Source: an uncultured Lachnospiraceae bacterium
GTDB taxonomy: Bacteria > Bacillota_A > Clostridia > Lachnospirales > Lachnospiraceae
NCBI GenBank assembly: GCA_946630765.1
Contig: CAMOZF010000072.1
Coordinates: forward strand, 1-8,018
DNA: 8,018 nt
Direction of reading: 5' to 3'
The notes under the pieces are model-generated. The model was not told where the DNA came from, made no database searches, and saw nothing but the letters and a program-made list of their open reading frames with translations. This document shows, in pieces, positions 1-5,394 of this stretch (the first letter of the stretch is position 1; each line of letters begins with the position of its first letter). The position numbers and the translations under genes were made by a program.

Positions 1-1
1 G

Positions 2-604
2 CTGGATTCCAGAAGCACGGGAAATGTCAAAAAGCTTCGCCAGGTGATCCTTGAAGTGTGCCGGGAGAAGATCGAGCGCGACCGGAAAAAGGGCATCATG
101 AACCGACCGGTGCGGGCGATGGTCGCGGGCATTCCGAATGTCGGAAAGTCCACCTTCATCAATTCCTTCGCGGGCCGGACCGCGGCGAAGACCGGCAATA
201 AGCCGGGCGTCACGAGAGGAAACCAGTGGATCCGTCTTGATAAGAACGTCGAGCTTCTGGATACGCCGGGTATTCTCTGGCCAAAATTCGACGATGAGCG
301 CGTGGGAACGGATCTTGCGCTGATCGGCTCCGTCAATGACGACATTGTGGATCGCGAGACGCTCGCCTACGAGTTCCTTCAGATGCTTCTATCGGACCAC
401 GCGGGCGTGATTTCCTCGCGGTATCTTGTGGAGGAGCCGGAGCAGCCGGATCACGATCAGGTGCTTCAGCTGATGAATGAGATCGCGCTTCAACGAAACT
501 GCCTGAAAAAGGGCGGCGAGCCGGACCTTTCGAGGGTATCGCTTCTGATCCTCGATGATTTCAGGACAGGAAAACTTGGAAAACTAACACTGGAGGAACC
601 CTGA
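2..604 (+). CDS. rbgA: Ribosome biogenesis GTPase RbgA (YlqF), 5' end outside window
   Basis: This is the C-terminal two thirds of a circularly permuted GTPase needed for late 50S ribosomal subunit assembly. The frame is open from base 2, so the true start lies upstream of the window; the GTG at 44 is an internal Val. Seen in sequence: the G1/P-loop GIPNVGKST at about 128-154, a G2-like GVTRG shortly after, and G3 DTPG at 260-271. They are followed by an alpha-helical C-terminal domain of the RbgA type. The G4 (NKxD) motif, which comes before G1 in permuted GTPases, must be in the missing part. About 200 residues are present, against about 280 in Bacillus subtilis RbgA (family knowledge). The stop TGA at 602-604 is 3 bases before lepB, and the lepB ribosome binding site lies inside this gene, so cotranscription is likely. 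Identification is secure. Confidence 0.95.
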   Translation: MDSRSTGNVKKLRQVILEVCREKIERDRKKGIMNRPVRAMVAGIPNVGKSTFINSFAGRTAAKTGNKPGVTRGNQWIRLDKNVELLDTPGILWPKFDDERVGTDLALIGSVNDDIVDRETLAYEFLQMLLSDHAGVISSRYLVEEPEQPDHDQVLQLMNEIALQRNCLKKGGEPDLSRVSLLILDDFRTGKLGKLTLEEP

Positions 605-607
605 TTC

Positions 608-1228
608 ATGGGCAGAAATAAAGAAGAGGAAGAAGAGAAGAATCTGAGCCCCGAGGAGCTTTCGAAGAAGCGCCTCCGGGATTTTCTCGAGATGGCCGTA
701 GAACTGGTCATCGTCGTTGTGCTGGTGTTTCTGTTTATCCGTTTCGTTGCCTTCCGCTCCGTGGTGCGCGGCGATTCGATGAATGCGACGCTGCAGGACA
801 GAAACAACCTGATCGTTGAACGCGTCAGCTATTATTTCCATCAGCCGAACCGTTTTGATATCGTGGTCTTTAGGTCCCCGATCAAAAATGACGCGAAGGA
901 GCACTACATCAAGCGCGTGATCGGGCTGCCCGGGGAAACCCTGGAAATCCGCGAGGGCTACGTCTACATCAACGGAGAGCAGCTGACCTCGGACACCTAC
1001 GGCCTCGATGTGATGTACAGTAATCCGCCGACGAATACCATACCGCTGAACTTCGGACCGGTGGAGATCGCGGAGGAGGAGTATTTCGTCCTCGGAGACA
1101 ACCGAAACAATTCGAAGGACTCCCGGATGCTCGGACCGATCGCACAGCGGAACATCATGGGCCGCGTCTGGGTGCGCTTTTTCCCCTTTAATTCGATGCG
1201 CGCATTCCCTGCGGTGAAGGATTCGTAA
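608..1228 (+). CDS. lepB: Signal peptidase I
   Basis: Membrane-bound serine protease that removes signal peptides from secreted proteins on the outer face of the membrane. The protein has 206 residues. A very acidic and charged cytoplasmic N-terminus (residues 1-24) is followed by one membrane segment at about 31-49. The catalytic Ser57 lies in GDSM and the general base Lys102 in YIKRVIGLPGE. The conserved box E, GDNRNNSKDSR, is at 163-173. This is the single-membrane-span, S26A family layout typical of Gram-positive SipS-type enzymes. The ATG at 608 is preceded by GGAGG at 592-596 (11-base spacing), inside the end of rbgA. The neighbours rbgA and rnhB match the conserved Firmicute cluster. 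All key residues are present, so it should be active. Confidence 0.97.
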   Translation: MGRNKEEEEEKNLSPEELSKKRLRDFLEMAVELVIVVVLVFLFIRFVAFRSVVRGDSMNATLQDRNNLIVERVSYYFHQPNRFDIVVFRSPIKNDAKEHYIKRVIGLPGETLEIREGYVYINGEQLTSDTYGLDVMYSNPPTNTIPLNFGPVEIAEEEYFVLGDNRNNSKDSRMLGPIAQRNIMGRVWVRFFPFNSMRAFPAVKDS

Positions 1229-1244
1229 GAGAAGGAGAGGAACC

Positions 1245-2006
1245 ATGACGCAGAAAGAAATCGATCTTGTTCTTCAGAACACGCCGATGAATGAACTCCG
1301 CGCGGCGATCAACGCCTATGCTTCTGATCCGCGCACGGGGGTGCAGAAGCTTCTTCAGAAGCACGAAAAGCGTTATAACGCCTATATCGGCGAGCTGGAG
1401 CGCATCGACCGGATGATGCTCTATGAGCGCAAATATGAGGACTATCAGATCATCTGCGGCGTGGACGAGGCCGGAAGAGGACCACTTGCGGGACCTGTCG
1501 TTGCGGCCGCGGTCATTCTGCCGAAGGACCATCCGATCCTCTATGTGAATGACTCGAAGCAGCTTTCGCCGAAAAAACGGGAAGCGCTTTACGATGAGAT
1601 TATGAAGGAGGCCGTGAGTTACAGCATCGGCATGCGCTCCGAGAAGGTCATCGATGAGGTGAATATCCTTCAGGCGACCTACCTTGCGATGAAGGATGCG
1701 GTCTCGCAGCTGTCGCCGGCGCCGAAGCTGACGCTGAATGACGCGGTCACGATCCCGGGCCTTTCGATCCGTCAGGTGCCGATCATTAAGGGCGACGCGA
1801 AGTCCTGTTCGATCGCGGCGGCCTCGATTCTCGCGAAGGTCACGAGGGACCGCCTGATGGTCGAATACGACAAACTCTACCCTGAATATGGATTTAAGGA
1901 CCACAAGGGCTACGGGTCGCAGTCGCATATCGAGGCGCTTCGGAAATACGGACCCTGTGACATCCACAGAAGGACATTTATCAGAGGAATTCTCGGAGAT
2001 GAATAA
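1245..2006 (+). CDS. rnhB: Ribonuclease HII
   Basis: Cleaves the RNA strand of RNA-DNA hybrids and starts removal of single ribonucleotides from DNA. The protein has 253 residues. Residues 1-66 form a helical, charged N-terminal extension like that of long Gram-positive RNase HII. The catalytic domain starts at about 69 with GVDEAGRGPLAGP, giving acidic residues Asp74 and Glu75. The remaining acidic ligands are probably Asp166 (in LNDAV) and Asp184 (in IIKGDAKS). SIAAASILAKVTRDRLM (189-205) and the GYGSQSH motif (222-228) are typical of the family. Its AAGGAG site at 1232-1237 is 7 bases before the ATG. The last 8 bases overlap yraN (ATGAATAA at 1999-2006), which suggests translational coupling. 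Identification is secure. Confidence 0.97.
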   Translation: MTQKEIDLVLQNTPMNELRAAINAYASDPRTGVQKLLQKHEKRYNAYIGELERIDRMMLYERKYEDYQIICGVDEAGRGPLAGPVVAAAVILPKDHPILYVNDSKQLSPKKREALYDEIMKEAVSYSIGMRSEKVIDEVNILQATYLAMKDAVSQLSPAPKLTLNDAVTIPGLSIRQVPIIKGDAKSCSIAAASILAKVTRDRLMVEYDKLYPEYGFKDHKGYGSQSHIEALRKYGPCDIHRRTFIRGILGDE

Positions 2007-2349
2007 ACGTGAAAAAGGAAGCCGTTACGAAGATCTTGCGGCTTCCTTTTATGAAAAGAAGGGCTGCAGGGTGCTGGAACGGAACTACCGAAGAAAGACC
2101 GGCGAGATCGATCTGATCGTCGAGGACGGCGGCGTGCTGGTCTTTTCGGAGGTCAAATACCGGAAAAAAGCCCGGACGGGTTTCCCGGAGGAGGCCGTGA
2201 ATTTCGCAAAGCAGCAGCGGATCATGAAAACGGCGCAGTGGTATCTTCTGGAAAAGCAGCTTCCGGAGTCGACCGCCTGCCGCTTTGACGTGATCAGCAT
2301 TCTCGACGACAGCATCACACAGATCGAAAACGCCTTCGGCGGATTCTGA
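1999..2349 (+). CDS. yraN: YraN family protein (UPF0102), nuclease-fold, function unsettled
   Basis: A 116-residue protein of the YraN/UPF0102 family, which has a restriction-endonuclease-like fold; its cellular role is not firmly established. The family signature is visible: GEIDLI at 35-40 and VFSEVKYRKK at 48-57, giving the PD-(D/E)xK-like set Glu36, Asp38, Glu51, Lys53. A FDVI stretch (97-100) closes the domain. I chose the ATG at 1999 because the protein then begins MNKREKGSRYED, the family's usual N-terminus. The frame is open further upstream, but that part lies wholly inside rnhB. The start overlaps the rnhB stop by 8 bases, so the gene probably depends on translation of rnhB; a GGAG lies just before the ATG. 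The rnhB-yraN pairing is common across bacteria. Confidence 0.93.
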   Translation: MNKREKGSRYEDLAASFYEKKGCRVLERNYRRKTGEIDLIVEDGGVLVFSEVKYRKKARTGFPEEAVNFAKQQRIMKTAQWYLLEKQLPESTACRFDVISILDDSITQIENAFGGF

Positions 2350-2367
2350 AGAAGGAGGAAGGGCACG

Positions 2368-3225
2368 ATGTCTGCATCTGAACGGGGCATTGTCATTCAT
2401 AGAGATCCCGACGCCCGGGATCATCTGAATTTTCACGACGGCGATGTGCCGTACTTCAGCATTCCGGCCTTTGACCGGCTGGGGCTGAAAAACGGTTTTT
2501 CCACAAAGCTCGGGGGCGTGAGCACGGGGTATTTTGCGGAAATGAACCTCGGAATGCTCAAGGAACCCGAAGAAATCGGCCGGGAGAATTACCGGAGGAT
2601 GCTGAAGACCCTGAATATGAGCGAAAAACGGCCCGTACTCAGCTGGCAGACCCATACGACGAATATCCGCCTGGTGACGGAGGAAGACGCCGGAAAAGGC
2701 CCTTTTAAGCCGCGTGACTACGTGGATACGGACGGACTGATCTGCGACATCCCGGACACGCCGCTCGTGACGCTGTTTGCCGACTGTGTGCCGCTGTATT
2801 TCTACGATCCCGTGAACCGGGCGATCGGCCTCTCCCATGCCGGCTGGCGCGGGACGCTTATGCGCATGGCGGAGAAAACCGTCCTGAAAATGCACGAGGC
2901 CTTTGACACCCGGCCGGATGAGGTGCTTGCGGCGATCGGCCCCTCGATCTGCGGAAAATGTTACGAGGTGGGAGAGGAGGTCGCGGAGCAGTTTATCGAG
3001 GGCTTCGGCAGCTATCAGTCCGAAAAGTTCCTTCAGCAGAAGGAAAACGGCAAATACCTTCTCGACCTTCGAAAGGCCAACGAGGCCGTGATGCTGCAGT
3101 GCGGGATCGACAGGAAGCATATTACCATCACGGATATCTGCACAAAATGCAATCCGGACTTACTGTATTCCCACCGCGTCATGGGCGAGCGGCGCGGCGT
3201 GATGGGCGCTTTTCTGAGTCTGTAA
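2368..3225 (+). CDS. pgeF: PgeF/YfiH family multicopper-fold protein (LACC1-like purine nucleoside enzyme or peptidoglycan editing factor)
   Basis: A 285-residue protein of the YfiH/YlmD/LACC1 family (older annotations: polyphenol oxidase or laccase domain). Family members act on purine nucleosides (phosphorolysis, adenosine deamination). The E. coli member has been linked to correcting peptidoglycan precursors, hence PgeF. Metal-site motifs are visible: WQTHTTNI (His96), FADCVPL (Cys140) and HAGWRG (His157). Further family blocks are AAIGPSICGKCYEVG (188-202) and a C-terminal DICTKCNPDLLYSHR (256-270) followed by RRGVMGAFLSL. AAGGAGG at 2352-2358 lies 9 bases before the ATG and 2 bases after the yraN stop, so it probably ends the upstream operon. 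No terminator hairpin is seen after the stop; the SOS promoter begins immediately. Which substrate the protein uses here cannot be told from sequence. Confidence 0.92.
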   Translation: MSASERGIVIHRDPDARDHLNFHDGDVPYFSIPAFDRLGLKNGFSTKLGGVSTGYFAEMNLGMLKEPEEIGRENYRRMLKTLNMSEKRPVLSWQTHTTNIRLVTEEDAGKGPFKPRDYVDTDGLICDIPDTPLVTLFADCVPLYFYDPVNRAIGLSHAGWRGTLMRMAEKTVLKMHEAFDTRPDEVLAAIGPSICGKCYEVGEEVAEQFIEGFGSYQSEKFLQQKENGKYLLDLRKANEAVMLQCGIDRKHITITDICTKCNPDLLYSHRVMGERRGVMGAFLSL

Positions 3226-3231
3226 TACAAT

Positions 3232-3245
3232 CGAACATCTTTTCG
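3232..3245. promoter_or_regulatory. LexA box candidate 1 (upstream)
   Basis: CGAACATCTTTTCG matches the Gram-positive LexA consensus CGAACATATGTTCG at 12 of 14 positions. The left half site is intact and the right half has TTTTC instead of TGTTC. It lies 7 bases after the pgeF stop and upstream of the -35 element. It is the least certain of the three boxes because its GTTC half is broken. Confidence 0.55.
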
Positions 3246-3254
3246 ATCTTTCGC

Positions 3255-3283
3255 TTGACAAACATCTGTTCGGGTGCTATAAT
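3255..3283 (+). promoter_or_regulatory. Consensus sigma-A promoter of the YneA-like gene
   Basis: A perfect TTGACA at 3255-3260 is separated by exactly 17 bases from a perfect TATAAT at 3278-3283, with an extended -10 TG two positions upstream. Transcription should start near 3290. A promoter this strong would be nearly always on without repression, which fits the LexA-type operators that overlap and flank it. Confidence 0.93.
3259..3272. promoter_or_regulatory. LexA box 2, overlapping -35 and spacer
   Basis: CAAACATCTGTTCG matches the Gram-positive LexA consensus CGAACATATGTTCG at 12 of 14 positions. It overlaps the last two bases of the -35 hexamer and most of the promoter spacer, so bound repressor would block RNA polymerase directly. 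The centre-to-centre distance to box 1 is 27 bases. Confidence 0.8.
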
Positions 3284-3293
3284 GATGCCATAC

Positions 3294-3307
3294 AGAACAA
3301 ATGTTCA
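3294..3307. promoter_or_regulatory. LexA box 3, at the start of the transcript
   Basis: AGAACAAATGTTCA contains a perfect GAAC-N4-GTTC core, the defining part of the Firmicute SOS operator; 11 of 14 positions match the full consensus. It lies just downstream of the expected transcription start. The centre-to-centre distance to box 2 is 35 bases. Confidence 0.85.
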
Positions 3308-3308
3308 G

Positions 3309-3325
3309 GTGCTCGTTAGGGGCAC
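3309..3325 (+). other. Small hairpin in the YneA-like leader
   Basis: GTGCTC (3309-3314) can pair with GGGCAC (3320-3325) around a 5-base loop, with one G-T pair. It lies between LexA box 3 and the ribosome binding site AAAAGGAG (3337-3344). It may be incidental. Confidence 0.3.
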
Positions 3326-3353
3326 TCAGGCGATAGAAAAGGAGATTGAGAAG

Positions 3354-3653
3354 ATGAGCAGACGAGTATTTACTGTTTTCGGAATTTGCATTTCAGCGGC
3401 ACTTGCTGCCCTTATTATCACGATCAGCACCGTCGGCGGTTCAGCGGACGTGACAGATACGGAAAAGCCGGCCGCTGTTTATCAGAGCATTCAGGTCCAG
3501 GGCGACGATACCCTCTGGAGCATCGCCGAGACCTATGCGCCTTCATATCATCTGGAGATCCGCGATTATATCAGAGAGATCAAGAAGATCAACAATCTGC
3601 AGTCCGACCGGATCAATGAAGGCATGCACCTGATTGTTGTGAGTTATGAATAA
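3354..3653 (+). CDS. YneA-like SOS-regulated membrane LysM protein, probable cell division inhibitor
   Basis: A 99-residue protein. After a short basic start (MSRR), residues 5-27 form one hydrophobic membrane segment, followed by a short linker (28-44) and a C-terminal LysM domain (about 45-97). The LysM domain shows the hallmark VQGDDTLWSIAETY (48-61) and ends MHLIVVSYE. This matches YneA of Bacillus (about 100 residues: one membrane segment plus LysM), an SOS-induced protein that delays cell division during DNA damage by acting from the outer membrane face. Seen here: the architecture and LexA-type operators in the promoter. Inferred: the same role. The ATG at 3354 was chosen for its AAAAGGAG site 9 bases upstream and because the membrane segment starts right after it. 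The frame is open upstream, but that region holds the promoter. Unlike in Bacillus, no lexA lies next to it. A general peptidoglycan-binding LysM protein is the alternative. Confidence 0.85.
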   Translation: MSRRVFTVFGICISAALAALIITISTVGGSADVTDTEKPAAVYQSIQVQGDDTLWSIAETYAPSYHLEIRDYIREIKKINNLQSDRINEGMHLIVVSYE

Positions 3654-3696
3654 CAATATGCATGGATTGTTGGAAATCTGTGAAGCTGTGAGGCGT

Positions 3697-3731
3697 AAAA
3701 AGCACCCCGACCGGTAGGAGGGGTGCTTTTT
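3697..3731. terminator. Bidirectional intrinsic terminator after the YneA-like gene
   Basis: A perfect 12-bp stem pairs AAAAAGCACCCC (3697-3708) with GGGGTGCTTTTT (3720-3731) around an 11-base loop. The T-run follows the GC-rich core in both directions, so it should stop transcription from either strand. It lies 43 bases after the stop codon. Confidence 0.92.
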
Positions 3732-3788
3732 GAGTGATGTGGGTTCTAAAGAATAACTGCTTTAATAAACATGCATTTATTCGCAAAA

Positions 3789-3911
3789 CTCAAGTTTAAC
3801 GAAATGATGCGCTCGACTTTCAAAAAGTCTCGCACATCATATTCGTTAAACTTGGAGGGGCTGGCGGCTAACTGAGGTCCGGCCTCCATCTGTTTCGTTA
3901 GAGAACTTGAG
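3789..3911. repeat. Structured intergenic element with alternative stems
   Basis: The 293-base gap between the YneA-like gene and the Mrr-like gene holds the terminator and this element. The left arm CAAGTTTAACGAA (3791-3803) pairs perfectly with TTCGTTAAACTTG (3842-3854). Pairing continues inward through ATGATG/CATCAT and a 6-bp GACTTT/AAAGTC hairpin (3815-3829), giving about 27 base pairs with one bulge and three mismatched positions. A second right arm, TTCGTTA-gag-AACTTGAG (3894-3911), is also complementary to the left arm (15 bp, 3-base bulge). The intervening GGAGG (3854-3858) can pair with CCTCC (3883-3887). The two folds exclude each other. No coding frame fits. It could be the 3' untranslated region or terminator of the reverse-strand gene, a small RNA, or a MITE-like remnant. 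Confidence 0.6.
3840..3852 (+). repeat. 13-base repeat, copy 1
   Basis: TATTCGTTAAACT, part of the right arm of the intergenic hairpin, is identical to bases 4416-4428 inside the start of the Mrr-like gene. The two copies are in the same orientation, 576 bases apart. Confidence 0.6.
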
Positions 3912-3946
3912 AATGTCTCGGAATAATTTCTCTGTTATCTTTACAG

Positions 3947-4444
3947 TTATCCTGCAGTACGTTCAAGTTCCTTCAGTTTTTCTCCGTCCCACAGAATGAT
4001 ATTGAAAGCCTCTGAGAGTTTTTTCGCGCCTGTCGTGTATTCTGCGTTTGTGATGACGATTCCTACCATGCAGTGATAGAAATCGCGTCCTGCGTAGATC
4101 TCCTGGACGGCTTTTGTACCGACCGGATGATTGTAGCATTTGCATTGAAACGCATAGCTGACGCCGTCTTTTTCCGCAAAGATATCCACACCGAAATCTG
4201 CGGTTTTCGGCGTCAGTTCAACCTCTGTATATCCATTGTCCTGTAATAGCTGCGCACAGTATTCCTCGAATTCCGTGCCGTCCATTTCGTCAAAGCTTTC
4301 CTCAATTTCAGTCTGTTTCCTTTTCCGGATCGTGATCCCGAGGATCAATACCACCAGAAACACGAGAAAAAGCATCACCGCGATCAGGATCAGCAGCGAC
4401 AAATTCTGGTTGATGTATTCGTTAAACTCATTTATCATTTTCAT
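3947..4444 (-). CDS. Membrane-anchored Mrr-type restriction endonuclease-like protein
   Basis: A 165-residue protein. Residues 17-37 form one strong membrane segment followed by the basic KRK at 41-43, which predicts the C-terminal domain in the cytoplasm. Residues about 52-160 are an Mrr-catalytic-like (PD-(D/E)xK) domain. They start with MDGTEFEEYCAQLL, then GVDIFA (Asp87), FQCKCY (Gln100-x-Lys102), VQEIYAGRDFY and GIVITNAEYT. The Asp...Gln-x-Lys catalytic set is intact, so nuclease activity is plausible, but the target is unknown. Mrr itself cuts methylated DNA (family knowledge). The first ATG is chosen because an AGAGG-type site lies about 9 bases upstream; a second in-frame ATG is two codons in. 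The gene is convergent with the YneA-like gene and divergent from the ttcA-like gene. A hand count of five lines gives about 46% GC, against about 61% in three neighbouring-gene lines, which suggests transfer. Confidence 0.85.
   Translation of the reverse strand: MKMINEFNEYINQNLSLLILIAVMLFLVFLVVLILGITIRKRKQTEIEESFDEMDGTEFEEYCAQLLQDNGYTEVELTPKTADFGVDIFAEKDGVSYAFQCKCYNHPVGTKAVQEIYAGRDFYHCMVGIVITNAEYTTGAKKLSEAFNIILWDGEKLKELERTAG
4416..4428 (+). repeat. 13-base repeat, copy 2, inside the Mrr-like gene
   Basis: This copy of TATTCGTTAAACT lies in codons 6-10 of the reverse-strand nuclease gene (encoding part of EFNEY). It is identical to 3840-3852 in the intergenic hairpin. See the finding on possible 5'-3' pairing or flanking repeats. 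Confidence 0.6.
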
Positions 4445-4466
4445 AACGATCTATCCTCTGAAGTTC

Positions 4467-4557
4467 TGTCATCCCGAGCACCCTGACACTTTCTGTCATC
4501 CCGAGCGAACTTTCCCATATTGTCATCCCGAGCAATGGCAGGGAGCCGAGGGATCCC
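4467..4557. repeat. Three TGTCATCCCGAGC repeats at 27-base period
   Basis: The 13-mer TGTCATCCCGAGC occurs at 4467-4479, 4494-4506 and 4521-4533, exactly 27 bases apart, with unrelated 14-base spacers. The third copy continues into a fuller element ending in the palindrome GGGATCCC (4550-4557), whose GGGAT can pair with ATCCC at 4525-4529. This resembles the dispersed GTCATCCCGAGC...GGGATCC intergenic repeat that gives rise to spurious CHPE-containing peptides in bacterial databases (recalled knowledge). The tract falls in the predicted leader of the Mrr-like gene. It and the promoters fill the 199-base gap between the divergent genes. Confidence 0.75.
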
Positions 4558-4564
4558 ATCACTT

Positions 4565-4592
4565 ATCATAACACACTCTTCCCTTTTTGCAA
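4565..4592 (-). promoter_or_regulatory. Predicted promoter of the Mrr-like gene
   Basis: On the reverse strand, TTGCAA (4592-4587) is followed after 16 bases by TATGAT (4570-4565), with an extended -10 TG. Transcription would start near 4558 and give a leader of about 115 bases containing the three 13-mer repeats. The -35 matches consensus at 4 of 6 positions. Confidence 0.5.
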
Positions 4593-4607
4593 GCTTTGTG
4601 CTATAAT
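4579..4607 (+). promoter_or_regulatory. Predicted promoter of the ttcA-like gene
   Basis: TATAAT at 4602-4607 is preceded by TG one base upstream (TGCTATAAT), an extended -10 that can work with a weak -35. At 17-base spacing the -35 would be TTCCCT (4579-4584), a poor match. The expected start near 4614 gives a short leader of about 30 bases. It overlaps the oppositely directed promoter of the nuclease gene. Confidence 0.65.
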
Positions 4608-4643
4608 TAAACCAGTTTTACGAATAGTTGAGGTTTCCCGGGC

Positions 4644-5369
4644 ATGAAGGATCAGCTTCTGTTGAAATATCTGCGAAAATGTATCGATACCTATGATCTG
4701 ATTGACGATGAGGACCGGATTGCGGTCGGTATTTCCGGCGGCAAGGATTCGATGGCGCTTGTCACGGGGCTTGCGCTCCTCCGCCGCTTCTATCCGAAGC
4801 GTTTTGAACTGGTAGGTATAACGGTCGATCCCGGGTTTTCCTCTGATTTTTCCGCGATTTCCGATTATCTGCAGTCGCTCGGGATTCCCTACGTGATCGA
4901 GAAAACAGATATTGCGGAAATTGTTTTCGGGCGTAAAAAGGAGCCGCACCCCTGCTCTCTTTGTGCAAATATGCGGCGCGCCGCGCTCACAGCGGCCGCA
5001 GAACGCGAAAATTGCGGCAAATTAGCGCTTGGACACCACAGGGACGACTATTTGTCCACCCTGATGCTTTCGACGGTCTATGAGGGCCGTTTTTACACTT
5101 TTGCGCCAAAGACTTTATACGAAGACCGGAACATTCAGATTATCCGGCCGCTTCTCTATGTTTCCGAGGGCGCGCTTCAGAATTATGTCAGTGAACGCGG
5201 GATTCCGCTCGTGAAGAATCCCTGCCCGGCGGACAAGCATACGAGGCGTGCGGAAATGAGCGAGCTGCTTTCAGAGCTTCGGAAGCGCTATCCGGGGCTT
5301 TCGGACCGGCTGCTTCATGCGGTCGAGACCTCCGATATTCCGGACTGGAAGAATCTGAGAAAAGAATAA
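4644..5369 (+). CDS. ttcA: TtcA-family tRNA 2-thiocytidine synthetase-like protein
   Basis: A 241-residue PP-loop ATPase resembling TtcA, which thiolates cytidine 32 of some tRNAs using ATP and an iron-sulfur cluster. Visible motifs: the ATP PP-loop SGGKDS at 31-36, the CSLC pair (Cys104, Cys107) followed by RRAAL, LGHHRDD at 129-135, IIRPLLYV at 166-173, and a third cysteine in NPCPADKH (Cys194). These cysteines correspond to the three cluster ligands known from E. coli TtcA. It is shorter than the roughly 310-residue E. coli enzyme, mostly at the ends. TGAGG at 4629-4633 lies 10 bases before the ATG. Twenty-five bases separate it from the recombinase gene, so the two are likely cotranscribed. 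The exact tRNA target is inferred; another TtcA/TtuA-like thiolation role is possible. Confidence 0.85.
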   Translation: MKDQLLLKYLRKCIDTYDLIDDEDRIAVGISGGKDSMALVTGLALLRRFYPKRFELVGITVDPGFSSDFSAISDYLQSLGIPYVIEKTDIAEIVFGRKKEPHPCSLCANMRRAALTAAAERENCGKLALGHHRDDYLSTLMLSTVYEGRFYTFAPKTLYEDRNIQIIRPLLYVSEGALQNYVSERGIPLVKNPCPADKHTRRAEMSELLSELRKRYPGLSDRLLHAVETSDIPDWKNLRKE

Positions 5370-5394
5370 CACCTGGAAAGGAAGGTTCAGAAAC

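Noticed and set aside
584..1246. Reverse-strand open frame opposite lepB
   Set aside because: It is antisense to a secure lepB with all catalytic residues and has no recognisable domain.
1888..1998. Longer N-terminus for YraN
   Set aside because: The extra part is wholly inside rnhB and unlike the family; the ATG at 1999 gives the canonical N-terminus.
1981..3120. Long open frame of 379 codons on the reverse strand opposite yraN and pgeF
   Set aside because: It lies antisense to two well-recognised genes, has no family motif and is explained by the GC-rich third positions of the forward genes.
2958..3353. Upstream extension of the YneA-like reading frame
   Set aside because: It runs through the end of pgeF, the promoter and the LexA boxes; the ATG at 3354 has a good ribosome binding site and gives the expected YneA length.
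3791..3854. Possible dif or Xer attachment site, because TTCGTTAAACTT resembles a Xer arm
   Set aside because: The inverted arms are 38 bases apart instead of about 6-8, and the sequence does not match the Firmicute dif pattern well enough.
4467..4557. Possible CRISPR array
   Set aside because: Repeats of 13 bases with 14-base spacers are far too short, there are only three units and no cas genes are in the window.
4236..4571. Forward open frame whose C-terminus repeats CHPE
   Set aside because: It is antisense to the nuclease gene and then reads the 27-base-spaced intergenic repeats; CHPE-type peptides are a known artefact of this dispersed repeat.
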